This document shows positions 57,876 to 64,000 of a DNA stretch of 64,000 bases, one piece after another (positions within the stretch are counted from its first letter, which is position 1; the number at the start of each line of letters is the position of its first letter). The position numbers and the translations under genes were made by a program. The notes under the pieces were generated by a model that saw only the letters and a list, made by a program, of their open reading frames with translations, was not told the origin of the DNA and did no database searches. The stretch spans positions 28,363 through 92,362 of the forward strand of contig JBEBRR010000004.1 of NCBI GenBank assembly GCA_040394735.1, in the 5' to 3' direction. This stretch comes from Leadbetterella byssophila_A. GTDB lineage: Bacteria > Bacteroidota > Bacteroidia > Cytophagales > Spirosomataceae.

Positions 57876-59594
57876 GTGTTTATTGCTTTGCTGGTAGGTT
57901 TCCTGCTGGTGTTGTACCAGATAAGCTTTCCGAAAGAAGAGTTTATCCGCGACTGGATCAATCATGCCCTGCGGCAGATTCCGCGGCTGCTCATGTTTTT
58001 TTACCTGCTCCGCTGGTTTATCGGCGTGTTTCTCAGCGACAAAAAAGGAGTCTTTCATAAAAACCATAATATTGAGTTTGTTCTCTTCCTTTTGCTGCTG
58101 GGATTCAACTTTTTTAAGCGGCATTCCGAGCTGCTGAGTTCCGATTATTTTCTGTACCTCCTCGTCAGTACGCTTTTTTTCCTGCGGTTCATGGAATTTT
58201 CCACGCAGATAAAAAATTCACTGATGAATCCCGCTATTCTCTTTGCCATCAGTTTTCTGGTACTGATCTGCTGGGGAACGGCCATGCTGCTAATGCCGCA
58301 TGCCACGAACGGCAAATTCAGCTTTGTAGATGCTGCCTTTATGGCTACTTCGGGAGTATGTGTGACCGGGCTGGCCACAGTAGATGTTTCCACTAAATTT
58401 ACGGACCTGGGTACGCAGATACTTTTTGTGCTGTTCCAGATAGGCGGACTGGGGCTGATGACGTTCACCAACTTTTTTGCGGTGCTGTTCCGCGGCGGTA
58501 TGTCGCTGAGAAACCAGCTGATGCTCAGCAATATTGTAGAGCTGAATGAACCGGGCTCCCTGTTTTCCGTGCTGAAACGAATCCTGTTCTATGCCTTTTT
58601 TGTGGAGATAGCAGGCGCAGTCATGATTTTTTTGGTCATTGACGGTAATTTTGAGGTCAATTCAGCCAAGAGCTGGTTCTTTTCCGTATTTCATTCTGTA
58701 GCAGCCTTTTGCGGAGCGGGCTTTTCCATTGTTCATGACGGCCTGTATAACCCGCATTATCGTTTTAATTATCCTTTCCTGATGATTATTTCGCTGCTGG
58801 TGATCTTCGGGGGAATGGGTTTCCCGGTAGTAAATGACGTGTACAATGCCACCAGGCATTTTGTAAAGGGGCTGGTGCGTTACGTATTTTTCCGGGAAAG
58901 GTACACATATCAGGCACGAATCCTGACGGTGCACAGCAAGCTGGTGCTTACTGCCACCGCTGCGCTACTGGTTTTCGGTACACTGGCATTTTACTTCCTG
59001 GAATATAACCATACGCTGGCAGAGCATGCTACCCCGGGCGGCAAACTGGCGCATTCTTTTTTTGGTTCTGTTGTACCGCGGTCTGCAGGATTTAACGCCG
59101 TAAATATGGTAGGCATTACCCAGGGTACTATTCTTATTTACCTGTTGCTCATGTGGATCGGCGGAGCCCCTAACTCTACCGCCGGCGGAATTAAAGTCAC
59201 CACCTTCTCCCTGGCCCTGCTGAATGTGGCGGCCCTGGCCAAAGGAAAGGAACGGGTGGAAATATTTGACCGGGAAATCACGTTGAGCTCCATCCAGCGC
59301 TCTTATGTGGTTATTTTCCTTTCTTTCCTGATCATGGGAATAGGGGTCTTCCTGGTGAGCATCTTTGACCCGGAAGTGCCCCTGCAAATGGTGGCTTTTG
59401 AGTGCTTTTCAGCCTATGGCACAGTAGGGTTATCCTTAAATCTCACGCCTCAGCTTTCCGATGCCAGTAAATGGGTGATCATTGTGCTGATGTACCTCGG
59501 GAGGGTAGGGCTTTTCACTATCCTGTTCGGACTTTTCTCCAAAGACAGGAGTGTAGATTATAAATATCCGAAAGAAAGTGTTCAGGTACTGTAA
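57876..59594 (+). CDS. trkH: TrkH-family potassium uptake protein (N terminus may extend upstream)
   Basis: A 572-residue potassium channel-like subunit that works with TrkA. The four selectivity loops can be read: ATSGVCVTGLATVD, SVAAFCGAGFSIV, VPRSAGFNAVNM and CFSAYGTVGLSLN. About ten helices are visible. The annotated start is GTG 57876, but the frame is open back to 57759 with no stop and encodes KFNLRISWISIKEKFFILKE, which reads like real protein. No ATG, GTG or TTG lies in that stretch, so either a CTG (57783) or an ATT/ATA start is used, or the coding region begins at GTG. It is followed by trkA after 12 bases. Confidence 0.9.
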   Translation: MFIALLVGFLLVLYQISFPKEEFIRDWINHALRQIPRLLMFFYLLRWFIGVFLSDKKGVFHKNHNIEFVLFLLLLGFNFFKRHSELLSSDYFLYLLVSTLFFLRFMEFSTQIKNSLMNPAILFAISFLVLICWGTAMLLMPHATNGKFSFVDAAFMATSGVCVTGLATVDVSTKFTDLGTQILFVLFQIGGLGLMTFTNFFAVLFRGGMSLRNQLMLSNIVELNEPGSLFSVLKRILFYAFFVEIAGAVMIFLVIDGNFEVNSAKSWFFSVFHSVAAFCGAGFSIVHDGLYNPHYRFNYPFLMIISLLVIFGGMGFPVVNDVYNATRHFVKGLVRYVFFRERYTYQARILTVHSKLVLTATAALLVFGTLAFYFLEYNHTLAEHATPGGKLAHSFFGSVVPRSAGFNAVNMVGITQGTILIYLLLMWIGGAPNSTAGGIKVTTFSLALLNVAALAKGKERVEIFDREITLSSIQRSYVVIFLSFLIMGIGVFLVSIFDPEVPLQMVAFECFSAYGTVGLSLNLTPQLSDASKWVIIVLMYLGRVGLFTILFGLFSKDRSVDYKYPKESVQVL

Positions 59595-59606
59595 CCGTAA
59601 AACAAT

Positions 59607-60302
59607 ATGAAATACATAATAGTAGGTTTGGGGAATTTTGGTTCTACGCTGGCGGCTCGCCTGACCGAAATGGGGCATGAGGTGTTCGGAGTGGACGCCC
59701 GTTTTGAGATTGTGGAGCAGCTTAAAAACCAGATATCGCATGTGATAGCGCTGGATACCTCCAAAGCTTCGGCTTACAGCAGCCTGCCTATTAAAGATAC
59801 GGATACCGTGGTGGTGGCTATCGGCGAAGACGTAGGGGCCTCTATCATTACCACAGCCCTGATGAAGCAGCACAATGCCCGGCAGATCATCAGCCGGTCT
59901 ATCAACTCCGTTCACCTCGCCGTACTGGAATCCATGGGGATCGACATTATCTTTAACCCTGAGCAGATTGCGGCCAATATGTTTGCCAAGCAGCTGGAAA
60001 TGAAGGGAGTGGAAGAATCTTTTGAGCTGGCTGACAACTGCAGCATCCTGGAGATCCGGGTGCCTGACCGCTACCTGGGGAAAAAAGTGGGCGATGTAGA
60101 CTTTGAAAAGATATTCAATATCCGCCTTCTGGCCATTAAATACTTCGAACAGAAGAAAAATTTCCTGGGCATGCGTACCCAGAAATCAACTGTTAACATG
60201 CACGTATCCGGAGAACATATCTTTACCAAGCGGGATATCCTGGTGATGATGGGAGAGCTGAAAAGCTTCGAGAATATGATCGGGAAGGAAATCCGGGATT
60301 AA
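59607..60302 (+). CDS. trkA: Trk system potassium uptake regulatory protein TrkA
   Basis: A 231-residue cytoplasmic partner of TrkH. The N-terminal RCK/Rossmann domain has the NAD-binding GLGNFGSTLA, the acidic DARFE at the end of strand 2, and the alternating strand-helix pattern; a C-terminal RCK_C domain follows (EIRVPDRYLGKKVGDVD). It gates the potassium channel with ATP/NADH. Single-domain form, about half the size of the double TrkA of Escherichia coli, as usual for this phylum. Same transcription unit as trkH. Confidence 0.93.
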   Translation: MKYIIVGLGNFGSTLAARLTEMGHEVFGVDARFEIVEQLKNQISHVIALDTSKASAYSSLPIKDTDTVVVAIGEDVGASIITTALMKQHNARQIISRSINSVHLAVLESMGIDIIFNPEQIAANMFAKQLEMKGVEESFELADNCSILEIRVPDRYLGKKVGDVDFEKIFNIRLLAIKYFEQKKNFLGMRTQKSTVNMHVSGEHIFTKRDILVMMGELKSFENMIGKEIRD

Positions 60303-60307
60303 AGCAT

Positions 60308-60502
60308 TCAGGAAGACGGCTTTCGGTTCTTCCATAAAAAGATCAGCAGGAAAAGTACGAGATAGGTGATGACTTTGCCGGTGGTGGTCATATTGGCCAG
60401 GTTCTCCGGCCAGGTCATGCCGTTGCAGTAGTTCAGGAACAACCCGAGCAGAACAGAGAGGGCAATAATGATAAAGGGGAAGCGGAAGTTCAGGTTTTTC
60501 AT
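60308..60502 (-). CDS. Small two-helix membrane protein
   Basis: A 64-residue protein with two hydrophobic segments (FPFIIIALSVLLGLFLNYC and VITYLVLFLLIFLW) and a basic tail (KNRKPSS). Function is unknown. Its end is 5 bases from the trkA stop, so the two genes converge. A -7 box (60526-60533) 24 bases upstream of the ATG supports it as a real gene. Confidence 0.65.
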   Translation of the reverse strand: MKNLNFRFPFIIIALSVLLGLFLNYCNGMTWPENLANMTTTGKVITYLVLFLLIFLWKNRKPSS

Positions 60503-60525
60503 TAATTATACGGAAAATTTCCTTT

Positions 60526-60533
60526 CAAAAATA
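60526..60533 (-). promoter_or_regulatory. -7 promoter box of the small two-helix protein gene
   Basis: Minus-strand TATTTTTG matches TAnnTTTG, 23 bases before the ATG at 60502. Confidence 0.5.
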
Positions 60534-61034
60534 AAGCGGATTCCCGGAATCTCCCGCCTTATATCCAAAAAAGGAGAAAACTGCCCGGATTATTTTCTTT
60601 ACGCTAAAGATTGTGAGCTGACCCCGGCGGATTCTCCCTGAACGGATTCCTTGTTAAACCGCCGGTTGGGCGGTGCAAACATCAGACCGCCGTCGTCAGA
60701 CCGGGTTACAGCTGTGCCGGAACAGAGAGAGCATAAAAAAATAAGTAAGTGATAAGGGTAATTTTCTTTATGATGAATCCGGGTTAGTCATTACTATTTC
60801 GGGAATACGAGGCAGAAGGGAGAGCTGCTGCCTGTGCAGATAATTATTTTCCCCGGGTACTGAATTCCAGGTGGCCATGTATGGGTGATTCCGGCCGGTA
60901 AAGCTCCGATGCTGTGCTGCTGTACGTATATGGGTAGAAATTGCCATCGCTCCCCATTTCTTATCCGGAGTGAATTTTTTTCTCCTGATTTCCCCTTTAA
61001 TTTGCTCCCGGATTCACATACAACAGGAATTTCC
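60534..61034. other. Intergenic stretch without a supported gene
   Basis: About 500 bases with no convincing gene. A minus-strand 80-residue frame (60794-61036) has no family resemblance and no promoter, so I treat it as chance. No strong hairpin, tRNA or regulatory motif was seen apart from the leader repeat that begins at 61035. Confidence 0.4.
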
Positions 61035-61145
61035 ATGAGCCGTTAGCTGCCAGAAGTTAGTCAGGCCGGGCGACGCCTCGCCGGGTGGCGCTCTGAACCG
61101 GCAGATGAATAACCTAATGGCCAACAGCTAAAATTTATCCACATG
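61035..61145 (+). repeat. Dispersed leader repeat, copy 3
   Basis: The order is ATGAGCCGTTAGCTGCCAGA and AGTTAG, then a GC-rich hairpin (GGCGACGCCTCGCC near 61070), then GATGAATAA, then CCAACAGCTAAAATTTATCC ending in ACATG at the start of the PorV/PorQ-like gene. The arrangement matches copy 1 at 6549-6665. Confidence 0.55.
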
Positions 61146-61946
61146 AAAAGACTTATTTTTATTCTCACAGGCTGTTGCCTTTTATCACACATTTCCCCGG
61201 CCCAGTTTTCCGTTTTAGGAGCCGATGCCTTTGGAAGAGCCAACAGCCTCGTGGCGGTGCCCGGTTCCGCTTCCATTTATCATAACCCGGGCGGAATAGC
61301 AGGAGATACCTCCGGTTTCCTGTCGTTTAATTACCTGAAAGCAATGCCGGTAGAAGGGTTTCATACCACAGGGGTGCAGGGTATTTTCAGGGCCGGGTCT
61401 TTCAACTATGGGTTTTCCGTTGACAGTTTCGGAGACCGGTATTACGGGGAGAACCGCGCAGCGCTGGCCCTGGCGCGGAAGCAGGGTCGGGTGTTAATGG
61501 GTGTCAGGATATCGTATACGGGGATACACACTGCCGGTATGGGTTCGCGGAAAATTCTTTTCGGAGAAGCAGGCATGATCGTTACCCCCGCGCCCCTGGT
61601 CAGCCTGGGTCTCAGCCTTATGAATATCACGGCAGCAAAATCGTATGAGGAGTACGCCTTTCCCGTTGCGCTGGCCGTGGGAGCTGCCCTCCATCCTAAT
61701 GAAAAGGTGAACCTCAGCGGCCAGCTGGATTACCGGGCAGGTGGCTGTAAAGAAGTACGGTTCGGACTGGCCTACCAGGTGCGGGAGCAGCTGGGTTTTT
61801 CAGCCGGAATTAACCCGCAAATGCGCAGTGTTCACTTCGGAACAACTGTCCTGGCCGGGCGATACGGATTTTTGTACGGTATTGCCACGCATCCCTATGC
61901 AGGAGCAGCCCATCATGCCACCTTTATTTATAAGCTCCGTGATTAG
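61143..61946 (+). CDS. PorV/PorQ-like outer-membrane protein
   Basis: A 267-residue exported protein. Signal peptide (RLIFILTGCCLLSHISPAQ) and then the PorV/PorQ-type opening FSVLGADAFGRANSLVAV, SIYHNPGGIAG, followed by beta strands with alternating polarity and a C-terminal AAHHATFIYKLRD. PorV and PorQ assist the T9SS in Bacteroidota, and their distant relatives are of unknown role. Start codon ATG 61143 lies in the leader repeat. It overlaps the next gene by 32 bases. Confidence 0.78.
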   Translation: MKRLIFILTGCCLLSHISPAQFSVLGADAFGRANSLVAVPGSASIYHNPGGIAGDTSGFLSFNYLKAMPVEGFHTTGVQGIFRAGSFNYGFSVDSFGDRYYGENRAALALARKQGRVLMGVRISYTGIHTAGMGSRKILFGEAGMIVTPAPLVSLGLSLMNITAAKSYEEYAFPVALAVGAALHPNEKVNLSGQLDYRAGGCKEVRFGLAYQVREQLGFSAGINPQMRSVHFGTTVLAGRYGFLYGIATHPYAGAAHHATFIYKLRD

Positions 61947-63942
61947 AAAGCTGATCCTGTGCCTGCTTGTAAGCGGAGGGGCTTGCGGGCAGTCTTACCC
62001 CCGTCAGGAAATTAACGTAGGGGAAATGCTTTCTCAATGGGCGCCGGTGGCTGCCGAAGAACGGAATTACGAGGAGGTATATGAAAATCTGTATAACCTT
62101 TACCAGAATCCCCTGGACCTGAACCGGGCAGACCGGGAAGATTTTTCGGCCCTGTTTTTTCTGAACGACAGGCAGATCAGCGAGCTGCTGGATCACCGGC
62201 AGAAGTTTGGCCGTTACCTCAGCCTCTATGAGCTGCAGGCACTGGAATCTTTTACACTGGAAGAAGTGCGGGTGCTCCTTCCTTTTGTAAGTGTTCATGA
62301 CGGGTTCGGGGATCTGCGGCCCGGAAGTGTTTTTAAGCGGGCGGCAGATCACTACCTGGTTCTGCGGGCCGACATGACTCTGGAAAAGCCGAAAGGTTTC
62401 AGGGAAGAAAAGTATGCCGGCTCGCGACAGCGCTACTATACCCGGTACCGGCTGAGCCGTTCAAAAGACTTCAGCGCGGGCTTTATCTCTGAAAAAGATC
62501 CCGGGGAAAAGAATTTTTTCGATTATACGGCCTTTCATGTACAGTTGCAGAATAAAGGCAATCTCCGTAACCTGGTGGCCGGAGACTACCTGCTGCAGCT
62601 GGGGCAGGGGCTGATCTTTTCTGCCGGATATGCGGCAGGTAAGGGAGGAGAGCCGGTTTATACTACCCGGAGAAGTAACCTGGGAATTAAGCCTTATAAT
62701 TCATTGATCGAAAACGGGGGCTTCAGAGGACTGGCCGCTACCTGGCGGCTGGGGAAATTTGAAGCAACGGGAATGATTTCACGGAAACGGAAGGATGCTT
62801 CGGTACAGGATAGCTCAGAGGGGGAAGAATTCAGCTCACTGCTGACCGCCGGGATGCACCGTACGCAAGCAGAGACCGGGGGTAAAAAAGCCATTGCAGA
62901 ACAAAATTTCGGAGGCCATATACTTTACAGGTCCGATAAGGTCCTGTTTGGGTTTTCAGTGCTGCATACCCGGTTTGACCGGGATTTCCGGAAAAGGGAT
63001 CTGCTGTATAATTTCTATGAATTCAGGGGGAAAGAAAATTCTGTTCTGGGTCCTCATGTGTCGGTTTCCTGGCATAATTTTAATTTCTTTACAGAAGCAG
63101 CACGGTCATCTTCGGGCGGGTACGGGTATGTAGCAGGCCTGGTAGGGGCATTGGGCAAAGAAGTGGAGGTGTCACTCCATCACCGGAATTACAGTACTGA
63201 TTTTCATACATTCTACGGAGGGGCCTTTTCGGAGGGCAGCCGCAGCATTAATGAACGCGGTGTATATGCGGGAATGAAATACCGGATCAAAAGGGAATGG
63301 GAGGTGGCCGGCTATTACGACAGCTTTCGTTTTCCCTGGCTGAAGTACCGGGTAGACGGACCTTCGTCAGGACAGGATTTTCAGCTTCGGCTGAACTATA
63401 AACCGACCCGGAAACTCAGCGCTTATTTGGCGTACCGGGGAGAGACCAAGCTGGTCAACGCTCCGGCTCCGGTATCGGTGATCGGGGAACTCACCGGGAT
63501 CAGCCGACGGGGAGTGGTGCTGAGTGCCGACTACAGTCCGGGGTTTTCCTGGAAATTCCAGACGAAAATACAATACAATGGCTTCAGTCCTGCCGGGCTG
63601 CCGGCTTCAGCCGGATGGGCTCTTATCCAGGATATTGAGACGCGGCACCGCCGGATGCAGTTCAGGATGCGGATAGCCGGTTTTGATACGGATTCCTACG
63701 ATACACGGGTTTATGCTTACGAAAATGATGTATTGTATGCCGTTTCATTTCCGGCCTATTATGGCAGGGGGATCCGTTGGTACGGAATTGTTAAAGTGCC
63801 GTTGGGCAGAAAGGCGGATCTCTGGCTGCGGCTGGCCCGTACCCGGGTGTATGACCGCGATACTATGGGCAGCGGGGATGACCTTATTGACGGGAATACC
63901 AAAACGGATGTAAGAGTGCAGGTGAAATATGGGTTGAATTGA
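61915..63942 (+). CDS. Helix-hairpin-helix outer-membrane protein
   Basis: A 675-residue exported protein. N-terminal signal (VIRKLILCLLVSGGACGQ), then a helix-hairpin-helix pair (NPLDLNRADREDFSALFFLN, then HRQKFGRYLSLYELQALESF), then a long beta-rich C-terminal domain with many amphipathic strands as in 16-18-strand barrels (for example DFQLRLNYKPTRKLSAYLAY). This ComEA-like HHH plus barrel architecture is widespread in Bacteroidota and uncharacterised. I start at ATG 61915; ATG 61897 is also in frame. The end of the gene is at 63942, before another leader-repeat copy. Confidence 0.8.
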   Translation: MPPLFISSVIRKLILCLLVSGGACGQSYPRQEINVGEMLSQWAPVAAEERNYEEVYENLYNLYQNPLDLNRADREDFSALFFLNDRQISELLDHRQKFGRYLSLYELQALESFTLEEVRVLLPFVSVHDGFGDLRPGSVFKRAADHYLVLRADMTLEKPKGFREEKYAGSRQRYYTRYRLSRSKDFSAGFISEKDPGEKNFFDYTAFHVQLQNKGNLRNLVAGDYLLQLGQGLIFSAGYAAGKGGEPVYTTRRSNLGIKPYNSLIENGGFRGLAATWRLGKFEATGMISRKRKDASVQDSSEGEEFSSLLTAGMHRTQAETGGKKAIAEQNFGGHILYRSDKVLFGFSVLHTRFDRDFRKRDLLYNFYEFRGKENSVLGPHVSVSWHNFNFFTEAARSSSGGYGYVAGLVGALGKEVEVSLHHRNYSTDFHTFYGGAFSEGSRSINERGVYAGMKYRIKREWEVAGYYDSFRFPWLKYRVDGPSSGQDFQLRLNYKPTRKLSAYLAYRGETKLVNAPAPVSVIGELTGISRRGVVLSADYSPGFSWKFQTKIQYNGFSPAGLPASAGWALIQDIETRHRRMQFRMRIAGFDTDSYDTRVYAYENDVLYAVSFPAYYGRGIRWYGIVKVPLGRKADLWLRLARTRVYDRDTMGSGDDLIDGNTKTDVRVQVKYGLN

Positions 63943-63960
63943 TAGACAGCCCGGAACTGA

Positions 63961-64000
63961 TTTTATACGGATGAAATAGCCGTTAGAAGTTAGAAGTTAG
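63961..64000 (+). repeat. Dispersed leader repeat, partial copy 4 at the window edge
   Basis: TTTTATACGGATGAAATAGC followed by CGTTAGAAGTTAGAAGTTAG. The ATG here is followed directly by AAA TAG, so it does not start a gene; the repeat itself carries the ATG-like motif. The copy is cut off by the end of the window. Confidence 0.5.

Noticed and set aside
60794..61036. 80-residue minus-strand frame in the gap after trkA
   Set aside because: No start signals, no recognised domain, and composition is unlike the neighbouring genes.

Overview
The window comes from the chromosome of a Bacteroidota bacterium, most likely of the Chitinophaga/Sphingobacterium/Cytophaga side of the phylum. The support is a flexirubin-type pigment locus, a type IX secretion C-terminal sorting domain, several PorT-like and PorV/PorQ-like outer-membrane proteins, repeated TAnnTTTG (-7) promoter boxes of the Bacteroidota housekeeping sigma factor, and almost no Shine-Dalgarno sequences. 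Base composition looks close to balanced. I see no rRNA, tRNA, CRISPR array, transposase or phage gene.

Left flank (1-13490), housekeeping: uvrA (minus) faces a HAD phosphatase and an RsmI-like methylase. Then come a small lipoprotein, pfkA with a textbook terminator, and a TlpA-like thiol-disulfide oxidoreductase. On the minus strand follow aroQ, a tiny HExxH protein, an isoaspartyl peptidase, an endonuclease/exonuclease/phosphatase-family protein and a beta-barrel protein, and then radA (plus).

Centre (13733-49171), about 35 kb: an apparently complete flexirubin locus, that is, a dialkylresorcinol esterified to an aryl-polyene acid. Block 1 (13787-20531) has darA and darB for the resorcinol, two hotdog dehydratases, an HTH-like protein, a BtrH/DUF4872 protein, an ABC exporter pair and a thioesterase. 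Two unrelated-looking minus-strand genes (20626-23067) interrupt it. Block 2 (23179-31026) has ketosynthases, an ACP, a chain-length-factor-like KS, a polysaccharide deacetylase, LolA, two tandem beta-barrels, a third dehydratase and a small exported protein. Block 3 (31175-42474) has GT2-DUF2062, a giant MMPL-acyltransferase fusion, a CrtI-like oxidase, a C45 autoproteolytic lipoprotein, a PaaK-like ligase and a T9SS cargo protein. A minus-strand operon (47790-42568) carries a tyrosine ammonia-lyase-like enzyme, FabG, KS, ACP, acyltransferase and phosphopantetheinyl transferase. A divergent halogenase-like flavoprotein (47918-49171) closes the locus.

Proposed flow (inference from family knowledge): the ammonia-lyase makes 4-coumarate. 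The PaaK-like ligase activates it onto an ACP that the PPTase has primed. KS/CLF, FabG and the hotdog dehydratases extend it to an aryl polyene. DarB and DarA build the dialkylresorcinol, and the C45 protein or the acyltransferases join the halves. The flavoprotein may halogenate or hydroxylate the ring. The MMPL, ABC, LolA and beta-barrel proteins place the product in the outer membrane.

Right flank (49236-64000): an exported protein of unknown family, GtrA, M23 peptidase, PssA, a metallo-beta-lactamase-fold hydrolase, a 1213-residue NtrY-like histidine kinase, two small proteins, TrkH/TrkA potassium uptake, a two-TM protein, a PorV/PorQ-like protein and a helix-hairpin-helix outer-membrane protein. 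Intergenic regions carry REP-like palindromes, inverted repeats and a dispersed leader repeat whose 3' edge forms the start codon of genes for exported proteins.
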